Source: Thermoguttaceae bacterium (lineage in GTDB: Bacteria; Planctomycetota; Planctomycetia; Pirellulales; Thermoguttaceae). Taken from it: a DNA stretch of 42,259 nucleotides. Each line of letters starts with the position of its first letter. The first letter of the stretch is position 1. The notes below the pieces were generated by a model. It saw only the letters and a list, made by a program, of their open reading frames with translations. It ran no database searches and was not told the DNA's origin. The position numbers and the translations under genes are program-made. Shown one piece after another: positions 9,042-17,156 of this stretch. The DNA lies in the NCBI GenBank assembly GCA_017939795.1, contig JAGBAA010000104.1, forward strand, positions 1 to 42,259, given 5' to 3'.

Positions 9042-9241
9042 AATTTTACCTCGTTTAATGAAATGTTTGATGGTCCCGGAATTTTGACTTGTTTCTGTTT
9101 CAACACTCACACTGATAAAACGGAATACTCCGGTACTGCGGAATTTTATCGTAAAATTACGTTCATATTTTAAAATTTTCTATCTAAATCCTCAGAGTTT
9201 ACCCCTTCCCCCGCATTTTAACATAACCGCAATCTTTTCTT
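9042..9241 (-). promoter_or_regulatory. conserved leader of the giant surface protein gene
   Basis: This upstream region matches the region before the partial gene at 42147. Shared blocks are TATGTTAA followed by a G-rich run (9202-9214), CAGTACCGG with GTATTCCGTTTTA (9116-9138), ACAAGTCA, and CATTTCATTAAA with GAGGTAAAA before the ATG. The GTATTCC block starts exactly 87 nt before the ATG in both genes. A TGT-TAAAAT extended -10 lies at 9215-9220 with no clear -35. If it is used, most of the conserved block is a 5' UTR of about 165 nt. Confidence 0.7.
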
Positions 9242-9257
9242 TTTTGTTACAATTTAA

Positions 9258-9303
9258 AATAAAAAAACAGCATGACATTTTTCAGGAAATGCCATACTGT
9301 TTG
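9258..9303 (-). terminator. terminator after the GDYxxLxY gene
   Basis: On the minus strand the arms AAACAGTATGGCATTT and AAATGTCATGCTGTTT (two mismatches) are followed by TTTT-A-TTTT. This ends the 12546-9322 gene run. Confidence 0.85.
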
Positions 9304-9321
9304 GATCCAACAGGACTTGCG

Positions 9322-9888
9322 TTACGGATCCATAAGCGGTGCAGGGAAAAATTCGATTGGCGGATCCGCATCCACGAGCTTCACATCCTTCACGGCCGCG
9401 CGTCCATCCGGCGTCACACGGAGCGTTACCTCCACCTCCTGACGGGGCAGACTCTCAGCAAAAAACCATGGACTTGCCGCATTTTCGATCTCTTTCCCGG
9501 TCCCTTCCTCTACGAAAAATTTCTCGATCCCGTATCGGACATTCTGCCATCTCGTATACTTTCCGCGAATGGCGATCCGTTTTGCATCCGGACGGTTCCG
9601 TTCCGGGAGCGTATCGCTCCAATCGACCCGTTTCCAGAGGTGCGAGTCTCCTTCCTGTTCGAGGACCGCGTAGACTGTGCCGGATCCATTAGATTCCGGT
9701 CCCCGGCTGAATTCGTAGTTTAAAATCACGTAATCTCCCCGGAAATAGTCTCTCGGATCGATCGGTTCGGTCCGCACGACGATCTCGACCGCCTCCGGAC
9801 CGAAAGGAAGATTTGCGTACCAGAGCAGACCCGCGAAAAACACGGCCTGCGCAAGAAAAACGACTCCGAGATAAATTCGACGCATCAT
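9322..9888 (-). CDS. GDYxxLxY domain membrane protein (188 aa)
   Basis: A member of the GDYXXLXY family, named for the motif seen here as GDYVILNY. The protein begins with a membrane segment near residues 3-24 and has a mostly beta periplasmic or external domain; function is not established for the family. The ATG at 9888 overlaps the TGA of the DUF2157 gene and follows AAGGAGG, so the pair is coupled (an ATG one codon later is also possible). The longer frame upstream overlaps DUF2157 and was not used. Known family context also pairs GDYXXLXY proteins with DUF2157/DUF4401 membrane proteins, which supports a joint role at the membrane. Confidence 0.85.
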   Translation of the reverse strand: MMRRIYLGVVFLAQAVFFAGLLWYANLPFGPEAVEIVVRTEPIDPRDYFRGDYVILNYEFSRGPESNGSGTVYAVLEQEGDSHLWKRVDWSDTLPERNRPDAKRIAIRGKYTRWQNVRYGIEKFFVEEGTGKEIENAASPWFFAESLPRQEVEVTLRVTPDGRAAVKDVKLVDADPPIEFFPAPLMDP

Positions 9889-11291
9889 CAACGGCCTCCT
9901 TCCTGAATTTCTGAAATTTGAGTGTTTTGCGCCTGCTTTTTTCTCGCGAATTTCCATGAAACTCCGCACAAGAACAGACCGCAGACGAAGAAGATCACCG
10001 CCGCGCCGAGCATTCCTCCCGCCTCACCGAAGAGGTCTGCATACCGCAGGACCGCCCACAGAATGAAGTACAGCACGCCAAAGATAAAGGATGCGGTCAA
10101 AACACGGTGCAGACCGAGGTTCAGGAAGTAAAGCCCCAGCCCCATCATGAAGATATTGTGCAGGAACGTCAGCGCAAGCTGATATTCCGCAGGGACCGTC
10201 TTCAAGTCCAAAAACACTTCATGGCAGGACGCACACAGCAGCATAAACGCCAGATATACTCCCAGAACAAAGAGAAACGCGGTCTCTCTCAGAAACGCGG
10301 TCCCCTTTTTCAAAGAAAGTCCCCAAACGGTCAGAAGCACAAACAGGAAGCTCCCGAAACAGATCAACAGAAAGAGCGGAATATCGCAGCGGATATAAAG
10401 GTGCTCCCAAACACGATGGAAAGAGTACGGGATCATGGCGAACCCCAGCATCAGCGTTCCGCATACGGTAAAGAAGTGCGCACCGCCGTTCATCGGTTTC
10501 TCTCGCAAATGTGCGTGAAGGCGGGGAATGAGATTCAGCAGAAGTCCCATCGCCGCAAAGTAAAACGAGAGGCAGTCATGCAGATCTGCCCGGATCGGCA
10601 GCATGAAAAACCACCACCCCAGCGCGAGAAACCAGAAAAACCGGACGACCGACGCAGAACGCTCAGATCTCCCGAACGCGCGGGACGAAAGAAGTCCGAT
10701 GAGTGCGAGGAGCGGAAGTTCGGCATCATAGATCGAAAAATACGGAATGTACCAAAACCGGTCCGAAACTCCGTACACAAGCAGACAGACCGTGAAGATC
10801 GACACGACCGGCGTCCGCATCGCCAAAGAAAGGGCAAAAGACCCCAAACTCCAGAGGAAGATCCCTTCCCGCACGTCGATCAGAACGTGGAATATCTGCG
10901 AGATCTGCCAGATGCCGGCTCCGAAGAGGATCGCGGAGAGGAAAAACGCAGTTTCGGAAAGGATCGGATGTTTCCGCCATGCGAAAGCCGCCCCAGACGC
11001 CCACGCGGCAGAAAACGCACCGAAGACGATCGCGAGTTTCTGAAATGCCGTAAACGACGCCCAGTTGTGGCTGATGACCAGCAGGACCGACGCTCCGAAA
11101 AGCAGCGCCGCCAGCGACAGGATCGTCACCAGCCCGAGTTTCTGCAGGGAATCGCGTTTCATCACGGTCTCGTACCGTTCCAGGATCGCATCCCGGCACG
11201 ACTCGCTGATCATCCCGGTCCGGACCCACTCAGACGATTCCTCCGTGAGAAACCGCCATTGAGCATGAGGGATCTGCTTCTTCATGTTCAC
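9888..11291 (-). CDS. DUF2157 polytopic membrane protein (467 aa)
   Basis: Residues 1-55 form a soluble N-terminal helical region with an acidic and aromatic pattern (WVRTG, ILERYE), followed by about 12 hydrophobic segments. The first carries the LLFGASVLLVISHNW signature typical of DUF2157. Function is unknown. The start is a GTG at 11291 with AAGGAG 7 nt upstream; an ATG two codons later (11285) is an alternative. It overlaps the stop of a 37-codon ORF upstream and the start of the GDYxxLxY gene downstream, so the three are tightly coupled. Confidence 0.85.
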   Translation of the reverse strand: MNMKKQIPHAQWRFLTEESSEWVRTGMISESCRDAILERYETVMKRDSLQKLGLVTILSLAALLFGASVLLVISHNWASFTAFQKLAIVFGAFSAAWASGAAFAWRKHPILSETAFFLSAILFGAGIWQISQIFHVLIDVREGIFLWSLGSFALSLAMRTPVVSIFTVCLLVYGVSDRFWYIPYFSIYDAELPLLALIGLLSSRAFGRSERSASVVRFFWFLALGWWFFMLPIRADLHDCLSFYFAAMGLLLNLIPRLHAHLREKPMNGGAHFFTVCGTLMLGFAMIPYSFHRVWEHLYIRCDIPLFLLICFGSFLFVLLTVWGLSLKKGTAFLRETAFLFVLGVYLAFMLLCASCHEVFLDLKTVPAEYQLALTFLHNIFMMGLGLYFLNLGLHRVLTASFIFGVLYFILWAVLRYADLFGEAGGMLGAAVIFFVCGLFLCGVSWKFARKKQAQNTQISEIQEGGR

Positions 11292-11401
11292 ACCTTCACT
11301 CCTTCTTTATTAAGATTCTTTCTGGATACGATAGCCGAATCCTCATCGATCATACCTCGCACGCGGAAATTTTTATCGTTTCGACCGTGTGTGCGGGTCA
11401 T
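11288..11401 (-). CDS. small ORF, 37 aa, upstream of DUF2157
   Basis: An unrecognised short, basic and soluble ORF. The ATG at 11401 follows AAAGGAAAAAAC, a good ribosome binding site, and its TGA (11288-11290) overlaps the GTG start of the DUF2157 gene. It may be a real small protein or a leader peptide that couples translation into DUF2157. There is no homology claim. Confidence 0.4.
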   Translation of the reverse strand: MTRTHGRNDKNFRVRGMIDEDSAIVSRKNLNKEGVKV

Positions 11402-11429
11402 GTTTTTTCCTTTCAGTTTTGAGTTTTGA

Positions 11430-11475
11430 ACCGCCCCCCCGAAGGCCGTGGGCCGCTGACCTTCGGGGAGTGGGG
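11430..11475 (-). other. GC-rich hairpin between two genes
   Basis: The arms CCCCGAAGG and CCTTCGGGG surround a GC-rich loop. No T run follows on the minus strand, so it is more likely an attenuating or mRNA-stabilising hairpin between the pentapeptide-like gene and the small ORF/DUF2157 genes than a full terminator. Confidence 0.5.
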
Positions 11476-11493
11476 AGAAATTAAGGGAGGAAA

Positions 11494-12387
11494 CTATTTT
11501 TTCTCCTCCTGCGCTTTCGCCTTTTCCTCTTCTTCTAACGCTTTTTCGATATACTTCGGCCACTTGCAGAGCGACATTCGGCCGGCTTTGTAATTCCACG
11601 TGCTTTTGACCTGTTCAAGCGTGAGGTCTTCCACGGTAGAAAGGTCACTTTCCGTGAATACCGTATCCGTCATGTTCGTGCCGGAAAAACTGCCGTAAAG
11701 TTCGCAAAAACTGAATGTCATGCCCGAAATATCCAGATTTTGGAAAATCTGCTGTCGTTCAGGAATCCATTTGTTTTGCTCTCTCATGAACTTTAACATG
11801 TATGGTTCATGCTCCCAAAAACTGATACCATGAAACACTCCGGTCTGGTAATTTTTCGTCTGTTTGATCTGTTCCTGCGTTAGATACTTCGGGATCTTGG
11901 CATTTTTAAACCAGGTGTTGTGAAACTTCGCTCCCTCTATCGCAACACGGAAGTAAGAGGAGATCGTGAAATCGGAAAAGTCAAAGTTGCGATAATCATC
12001 ACCTTTCAAATCAAAGCGAATATCCTTTTTAGTATAATTTATTGTTTGCATAAAATATTCTGGAGAAAGCCCCTCTGTTGAAAAACCAGGGGCGAAATAA
12101 GAATTGGTAAAATCATTCTGTAATCCGACATAAAGAGAACCACCCCAAAAAAAACAGTTTGCAAAAGAACAACGATGAATATCCGCTCCACAAGGCACTT
12201 CAATGTACCTAAAGTACGTATTGTCAAAATTGAAGCCGGTTATATTATCTCCGAATTCTAAAATAAGATTAGACATTTTATAATGAAGCGGAGGAATGTC
12301 AGTAAAGGTCTCATCCCTCAATTGTGCAATAGCTGATGAAATGAACATATTGAAAATGATCAACAAAATAAAAATATTTTTTTTCAT
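11494..12387 (-). CDS. exported pentapeptide-repeat-like protein (297 aa)
   Basis: Residues 1-21 are a signal peptide (cut after AIA). The body has pentapeptide-like A(N/D)(L/F) units with aromatic positions (FNFDNTYF, FANCFFW, FDFSDF, FSGTNMTDTVF) that would form a quadrilateral beta-helix. Two copies of an LTxEQ(I/V)K-x-T-x-NY segment mark module ends (near residues 172-184 and 261-273). The tail is a charged Glu/Lys helix. Function is unknown, and a role as an envelope or extracytoplasmic binding scaffold is inference. A strong AAGGAGG site lies before the ATG. The 5' two thirds of the gene is much richer in A and T than the 3' part and the neighbours. Confidence 0.75.
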   Translation of the reverse strand: MKKNIFILLIIFNMFISSAIAQLRDETFTDIPPLHYKMSNLILEFGDNITGFNFDNTYFRYIEVPCGADIHRCSFANCFFWGGSLYVGLQNDFTNSYFAPGFSTEGLSPEYFMQTINYTKKDIRFDLKGDDYRNFDFSDFTISSYFRVAIEGAKFHNTWFKNAKIPKYLTQEQIKQTKNYQTGVFHGISFWEHEPYMLKFMREQNKWIPERQQIFQNLDISGMTFSFCELYGSFSGTNMTDTVFTESDLSTVEDLTLEQVKSTWNYKAGRMSLCKWPKYIEKALEEEEKAKAQEEKK

Positions 12388-12405
12388 GATAAAATACCTC
12401 CTTCT

Positions 12406-12546
12406 TTAAGAATTTTTCTTGGGATCAATAGAAACATTTTGATAGATCACACCGCTGCCCCAGTGTGCCTGGAGGTAGAACTTATCGTCAACACTATCTT
12501 TCCGCACGGTATTGGCGTTTATTCTGTCATATTTTTGGGGAATCAT
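12406..12546 (-). CDS. small ORF, 46 aa, upstream of the pentapeptide-like gene
   Basis: The minus-strand frame starts at an ATG (12546) preceded by CAGGAAAATTTCAA and ends with TAA at 12406, just before the AAGGAGG site of the next gene. The product is soluble, beginning MIPQKYDRIN and ending with a basic tail. An AQAHWGSG-like centre (QAHWGSGVIYQNV) looks like a beta hairpin. The family is not recognised. Composition, spacing and the promoter upstream support translation. Confidence 0.5.
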   Translation of the reverse strand: MIPQKYDRINANTVRKDSVDDKFYLQAHWGSGVIYQNVSIDPKKNS

Positions 12547-12609
12547 TTGAAATTTTCCTGTTGAAAAATTTTAAATCACACAATGTGCAGAACTTCCACA
12601 CGAGTTTTA

Positions 12610-12638
12610 TTATAGCACGGGGGGAATATTCGAGAAAG
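12610..12638 (-). promoter_or_regulatory. promoter of the 46-aa ORF and pentapeptide-like gene
   Basis: On the minus strand there is a consensus TATAAT (12610-12615) with TGC before it. The -35 region (TTTCTC, 12633-12638, 17-nt spacer) is weak. A G-rich stretch (12620-12655 on the plus strand) flanks it. Confidence 0.45.
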
Positions 12639-12714
12639 GGGGGGAGGGAGACAAATCAAAAAAATTCAGATCCCAATATTGTACGAGAGAGGAGGGGGCA
12701 TCACGATAAGGCGT

Positions 12715-12749
12715 GAGAGGGAAACTTTTTTGAGAACCGTCTCCCTCTC
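12715..12749 (-). terminator. hairpin after the zinc metallopeptidase gene
   Basis: The stem GAGAGGGAGAC / GTTTCCCTCTC lies 25 nt after the stop. There is no long T tract. It resembles the AGAGGG...CCCTCT stems at 4323, 4521 and 17063. Confidence 0.5.
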
Positions 12750-12773
12750 AAATGCGTTATTTCAGGTTTTTAT

Positions 12774-13442
12774 TTACTCTTCGTTACCGCGCATGAAGAG
12801 GTACGCCAGCGTCATGACCGACTGCAGCGTCGCAGCGACATAGGTCATCGCGGCAGCCGTGAGAGTCCGGCGTACGGCGACCTGCGCTTCGTCCGAGAAC
12901 ATTCCCATGTTCGCCAGATGGTATTTTGCCCGGGTGCTGGCGTTGAATTCCACCGGCAGGTTCACGACCTGGAAGAAAACGACGCACGAGAAGAGCACGA
13001 TACCAGCTTTCACGAGCATCGGCAGCGATGCGATCATCCCGATGATGAAAAGCCAGATCCCCGCACCGCTTCCAAGATTGGCGAGCGGGACGGCCATGTT
13101 GCGGACGACGAGCGGCGAGTAGCCTTTGGCATCCTGGATCGCATGTCCCACTTCATGAGCCGCCACACCGACCGCGGCGGCATTGCGTCCATGATAAACC
13201 GCCTGACTGAGCCGCAGGACTTTCGCCGTGGGGTCGTAGTGGTCCGAAAGCTGTCCGTCGATACACTCGATCGGAAGATCCAGCCCGTTCTGACGCATGA
13301 TCTCCCGCGCAGCCTCCGCACCGGAAAGAGGCACGTCGATCTGTTCACCAGACGCAAATGCCGACTTCACCCAAACCTGCGCCAAAAGTCCGAGAAGCAA
13401 AAACGGTCCCACCAAAATAAAATAAAGCGGATCAAAAAACAT
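12774..13442 (-). CDS. YugP-like zinc metallopeptidase (222 aa)
   Basis: A membrane-embedded zinc peptidase of the YugP family (Pfam Zn_peptidase_2). Residues 1-25 are a membrane anchor. The family motif DHYDP is at 67-71, and the zinc-binding HEVGH is at 96-100 within VAAHEVGHAIQ. Two further hydrophobic segments lie near 125-165, and the C-terminal region contains a NLPVEFNASxRA motif typical of the family. The length matches the usual 220-230 residues. The ATG at 13442 is 6 nt after CAGGAG; a GTG one codon earlier is less well placed. It is a single gene with its own promoter. Its substrate is unknown. Confidence 0.9.
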   Translation of the reverse strand: MFFDPLYFILVGPFLLLGLLAQVWVKSAFASGEQIDVPLSGAEAAREIMRQNGLDLPIECIDGQLSDHYDPTAKVLRLSQAVYHGRNAAAVGVAAHEVGHAIQDAKGYSPLVVRNMAVPLANLGSGAGIWLFIIGMIASLPMLVKAGIVLFSCVVFFQVVNLPVEFNASTRAKYHLANMGMFSDEAQVAVRRTLTAAAMTYVAATLQSVMTLAYLFMRGNEE

Positions 13443-13544
13443 CACAAACTCCTGAGTTGATCTTCAAAACCAAAAGACAAAAAAGTTCCATTTCGGAAAA
13501 GACAGCCTTGCAGAAAACGGTGTTCTGCCGCCATTCCATACAAA

Positions 13545-13573
13545 ATTATATCATACCGCGCAAAAAGATGCAA
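13545..13573 (-). promoter_or_regulatory. promoter of the zinc metallopeptidase gene
   Basis: Minus-strand TTGCAT (13568-13573), a 17-nt spacer and TATAAT (13545-13550), with TGA before the -10. The leader is about 95 nt. Confidence 0.6.
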
Positions 13574-13619
13574 GGGACCCCCGCCCGATCTTCTAAAAAA
13601 ATCGAAAAAAATCCCCCCC

Positions 13620-13647
13620 TTGAAAATTCCTGCCAAAGAAATAAAAT
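13620..13647 (+). promoter_or_regulatory. promoter of the LRR protein gene
   Basis: TTGAAA at 13620-13625, a 16-nt spacer and TAAAAT at 13642-13647. The ATG is 61 nt after the -10. Confidence 0.6.
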
Positions 13648-13707
13648 AGTGAGAAATGATCGAAACTGCGGCTGCTGACCGTCAACTTCAACACCGAAAG
13701 GAATGCC

Positions 13708-15753
13708 ATGAAAAACCTTTTGCTCCTCCTTCCGATCCTGCTTTTCACCCCGTTTTGTGTCCTTGCGGAAGACGCACCGCAAACAGAAACTGTGTCCAGT
13801 CAAAATTCCCGTGCAGCACTGGAAGCCGAGCTGAAGAAACTCGGTTTCGAATACGAGATCACCGGCGATTCCGTCACGGTCACCGAATACACAGGCGGAG
13901 CGGAGGTTCTCGTGATCCCCGACGGCGTGACGAGGATCGGCGATGGTGCGTTTTTCTTCTGCGAAGATCCATTCGGCGAAAAAGATTCTCTCAAATCGGT
14001 GACGCTCCCCGAGAGTGTGATGGAGATAGGATCCCAGGCATTTATCATGTGCAACGACCTGAAAGAGTTCTGTGTTTCTCCGGGAAACACGCACTTTAAA
14101 AGCATCGACGGCAGCCTCTTCACCGCCGACGGCAAAACGCTCATTCATGTTCCTGGCGGGAGGAAACTTACCGAATATATCGTTCCGGACGGCGTGACAG
14201 AGATCGGAGATTTCGCGTTCTGCAACTGTTTCGATCTCTGCTCCGTACGGCTCCCCAATGGAATAAGGAGCATTGGAGACCATGCTTTCGGCGATTGCGC
14301 AGAACTCAATTCCCTGGAACTTCCCGACAGCCTAACGCAGATCGGCGATCTCGCGTTCACGAATTGCCCCTTCACATCACTGACGCTCCCCGAAAACGTA
14401 ACGCACCTGGGAGAGAGACTGTTTTGGAATTGCGAACGACTCATGGAAATCTGTGTTTCTCCGGGAAACACGCACTTCAAAAGCATCGACGGTATCCTTT
14501 TCACCGCCGACGGCAAAATACTCATTCATGTTCCGGGCGGGAGGAAACTTGCCGAATATATCGTTCCCGACGGCGTGACGAAGATCGGAGATTTCGCGTT
14601 CGAAGACTGCGATACTCTTACTGCCGTAACGTTTCCCGACAGCGTGACGAAGATCGGACTGGATGCGTTCTGCTGGTGCGAAAACCTCACGCTTTTCGGC
14701 AATCCCGATTCATGCGCGGAGGAGTACGCAAAAGAATATGAACTTAAATTCCAGGAAATCGCGCAGCTCGACGAAAACTCCCGTGCAGCACTGGAAACTG
14801 AGCTGAAGAAACTCGGTTTCGAATACGAGATCCACGGCGATCGCGTCACGGTCACCGAATACACAGGCGGAGCGGAAACGCTCAAGATCCCAGACGGCGT
14901 GACGAAAATCGGCGATTCCGCATTTCTTGGGTGCGAGAGCCTCACGTCCGTGACGTTTCCAGAGAGCCTGACGGAGATCGGCGCTTCCGCGTTTCAGGGC
15001 TGCGGGAGCCTCACGTCCGTAACGCTGCCCGAAAATGTCCTGACCGTTGGCGACGGGGCGTTCGCTTTTTGCTGGAAACTGACGGAGATCCGCGTTTCAC
15101 CGAAAAACGGAAACTTCAAGAGCATCGACGGGATCCTTTTTACTGCTGACGGCAAGACGCTCGTCCAGTTTCCGAACGGAAGACCGCAGACAGAATACAC
15201 CATTCCGGAGAACGTCTCGCGGATCGGACCGCACGCTTTCGCGGGCTGCGGCAGCCTCAAGTCCGTAACGCTCCCGCACAGTGTAACGGAGATCGGTCCC
15301 CATACGTTCAACGGCTGCGCCTGCCTTGAATTCGTGAAATTCACCGCCAGTGTGATGAAGATCGGCCCCTTCACGTTCGCAAATTGCGTCCGTCTCCAGC
15401 ATATTCAGCTTCCCAATGGCGTAAAGAGCGTTGAGGAAGGTCTCTTTTTCAACTGCGAAAATCTTCTTTCCGTGACGTTCCCCAGGTGTGCGGAAACTGT
15501 TTGCAAAAACGCGTTCTACGGCTGCGAAAACCTCAAGTCCGTCACGTTTCCCGACACCATGAAGACCATTGAAACGGAAACGTTCGACCGCTGCACCCGC
15601 CTTCAAATTGCGACGATCCCCAGCTGCGAAACGGAGATCGGAGCGAAAGTCTTCTACGACTGCGACGACCTCACGATCCGTGCCCGTGCCGGTTCAAAAG
15701 CCGCAAAGTACGCGAAAGAAAACGGTTTCCCGTTCGAGAAGCTGGCCCCTTGA
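13708..15753 (+). CDS. secreted BspA-like leucine-rich repeat protein (681 aa)
   Basis: Residues 1-20 form a signal peptide (cut after VLA). The rest is made of BspA/LRR_5 repeats of 23 residues with the pattern LTSVTLPxSVTEIGxxAFxxC, a Treponema-type LRR found in cell-surface adhesins and protein-binding proteins. A non-LRR block starting RAALE and running through GFEYEI to VTVTEYTGGAE occurs twice, 324 codons apart. An insert module (SPGNTHFKSIDG...FTADGK...HVPGGRKL) recurs three times. There is no membrane anchor or sorting signal, so it is probably secreted or loosely bound. AAAGGAATGCC precedes the ATG. Near-identical DNA between repeats points to recent duplication or conversion. Confidence 0.9.
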   Translation: MKNLLLLLPILLFTPFCVLAEDAPQTETVSSQNSRAALEAELKKLGFEYEITGDSVTVTEYTGGAEVLVIPDGVTRIGDGAFFFCEDPFGEKDSLKSVTLPESVMEIGSQAFIMCNDLKEFCVSPGNTHFKSIDGSLFTADGKTLIHVPGGRKLTEYIVPDGVTEIGDFAFCNCFDLCSVRLPNGIRSIGDHAFGDCAELNSLELPDSLTQIGDLAFTNCPFTSLTLPENVTHLGERLFWNCERLMEICVSPGNTHFKSIDGILFTADGKILIHVPGGRKLAEYIVPDGVTKIGDFAFEDCDTLTAVTFPDSVTKIGLDAFCWCENLTLFGNPDSCAEEYAKEYELKFQEIAQLDENSRAALETELKKLGFEYEIHGDRVTVTEYTGGAETLKIPDGVTKIGDSAFLGCESLTSVTFPESLTEIGASAFQGCGSLTSVTLPENVLTVGDGAFAFCWKLTEIRVSPKNGNFKSIDGILFTADGKTLVQFPNGRPQTEYTIPENVSRIGPHAFAGCGSLKSVTLPHSVTEIGPHTFNGCACLEFVKFTASVMKIGPFTFANCVRLQHIQLPNGVKSVEEGLFFNCENLLSVTFPRCAETVCKNAFYGCENLKSVTFPDTMKTIETETFDRCTRLQIATIPSCETEIGAKVFYDCDDLTIRARAGSKAAKYAKENGFPFEKLAP

Positions 15754-16044
15754 TAAAAAAGACATCATAAGACACACTGAAGAGGGAATACGAAAAGCAC
15801 AAAAAAAGCGAAAGACACAAAATGGTTTTTGATTTTAATGATCCATTTCACGTCTTTCGTGTTTTCCGTGAAATTCGTGTCAGGAGAAATCCTCTGCTCT
15901 CCTCTTTCTTTTCAATGTGAGTCTGTGTTCTTCTGCGCACTTAGTGGTAAGATCGGAACCTGGATCGGTACACACATTCTGGAAGCGTCTTTTAAAAAAT
16001 CGAAAAATTTTTCCAAAACTTTCCATTTTTTCTATCGGGGGGGC
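15754..16044. other. intergenic stretch with long imperfect inverted repeat
   Basis: I see no gene here. At 15809-15859 the arms CGAAAGACACAAAATGG and CCATTTCACGTCTTTCG (three mismatches) flank a 17-nt loop. It is followed by a degenerate run of TTTCGTG-like units (15851-15885). The hairpin may end the LRR transcript. Confidence 0.5.
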
Positions 16045-16073
16045 TTGAATATTTGCGAAAATAGATTTAAAAT
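16045..16073 (+). promoter_or_regulatory. promoter of the sugar isomerase-like gene
   Basis: TTGAAT at 16045-16050, a 17-nt spacer and TAAAAT at 16068-16073. A second TAAAAT at 16087-16092 is an alternative -10. A run of seven G lies just upstream. Confidence 0.45.
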
Positions 16074-16161
16074 ACATGAAACGAAGTAAAATAGAGAATG
16101 ACGGGCGGAGTGCGTCCGTTTTCTCTCCCCCACTTTTTTCCAACCTTAAAAGGAGTGCAAA

Positions 16162-16992
16162 ATGACACTTTCTCGCCGTAATTTCATGCAGATGGGTCTT
16201 GGCGCCGCCGCCCTGCTCGCTTCCGGAATCCAGGTCAAAGCCTACGACTGCGACAAGAGCAAACCGCTCTGCCTCCAGATGTACACCGTCGGCGGTTACT
16301 TCCGCAAGGACCCCGAAGGCACGATGGCCAAAGTGGCTGAAATGGGCTACAAAGGGATCGATTACGCCGGTTATCCGCGTCCCGTTGCGGAACTGCGCAA
16401 ACTTCAGGACAAATACGGCCTCTTCTGCCTCGGGACGCACACGGGACGCGGTGCGATCGAAAATCTCGACAATCTGAAGAGAACGATCGAAGATCACCTC
16501 ACCCTCGGTGCGAAATACATCATCTGCCCCGGTATGCACAATGACGGCGAAGCCGGCTGGACCGAAGCCGCGAAGAAATTCTCTGCCGCCAGCGCGATCG
16601 CTCGTGAAGCGGGTCTGTACGTCGGATACCATGCGCATCAGCACGACTTCAACGTCGTGACCGAAGACGGCCGCAGCAGCTGGGAAGTTTTCGCCGACAA
16701 TTCCGATAAGGAAGTCATGATGCAGATCGACATGGGTCACTGCGTGAACAAAGGCGCGGACTATGCCAAGCTCATCAAGAAGTACCCCGGCCGTTCCAAG
16801 ACCGTCCACGTCAAGGAAAGCGACGGACTGGTCCTCGGCGATCCCAAAGGCCGTGTGGATTGGCAGCTCACGTTTGAGCTTCTGGAAACCATCGGCGGCG
16901 TCGAAGCGTACACCCTGGAATACGAAGCGGGCGTCGATCGTCTCCAAGCTGCGAAAATGTCGATGGAAGCCTGGAAACGCATCCACGGTTAA
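16162..16992 (+). CDS. Tat-exported sugar phosphate isomerase/epimerase-like protein (276 aa)
   Basis: A xylose isomerase-like TIM barrel (AP_endonuc_2 fold), a family that isomerises or epimerises sugars with a divalent metal. The N-terminus SRRNFMQMGLG is a twin-arginine signal, so the folded enzyme is exported. Likely metal and active-site residues are in GxHTGRGAIEN (about 90-100), GYHAHQHDF (about 155-163), QIDMGH (about 192-197), HVKE (about 215-218) and the final LEYEAG (about 252-257). The length is typical. AAGGAGTGCAAA precedes the ATG. It is a single gene with a promoter in front and a hairpin behind. The substrate is not known; many planctomycete paralogues exist with this layout. 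Confidence 0.88.
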   Translation: MTLSRRNFMQMGLGAAALLASGIQVKAYDCDKSKPLCLQMYTVGGYFRKDPEGTMAKVAEMGYKGIDYAGYPRPVAELRKLQDKYGLFCLGTHTGRGAIENLDNLKRTIEDHLTLGAKYIICPGMHNDGEAGWTEAAKKFSAASAIAREAGLYVGYHAHQHDFNVVTEDGRSSWEVFADNSDKEVMMQIDMGHCVNKGADYAKLIKKYPGRSKTVHVKESDGLVLGDPKGRVDWQLTFELLETIGGVEAYTLEYEAGVDRLQAAKMSMEAWKRIHG

Positions 16993-17062
16993 TTCTGCGG
17001 CATGACCGTTCTGCGGCATCGCCAAAGAAGACAGGAACCTGAAAATTCCTGAAAAAAGATCC

Positions 17063-17099
17063 AGAGGGAGGAACCATCTTTCAACGGTTTCTCCCTCTT
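17063..17099 (+). terminator. hairpin after the sugar isomerase-like gene
   Basis: The stem AGAGGGAGGAACC / GGTTTCTCCCTCT lies 70 nt after the stop. Its flanks (TCC before, GACATAA after) resemble the 198-bp repeat unit at 4294, so it is probably a diverged member of the same element. Confidence 0.55.
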
Positions 17100-17156
17100 A
17101 CATTTTCCGACATAAAATTCCTGAAAAACACCGGCTCTCCCACGATTTTCCATCTT

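Noticed and set aside
10107..11429. 440-codon plus-strand frame over the DUF2157 gene
   Set aside because: Very rich in Arg, Lys, Gln and Pro with no hydrophobic core; it mirrors the membrane protein on the other strand.
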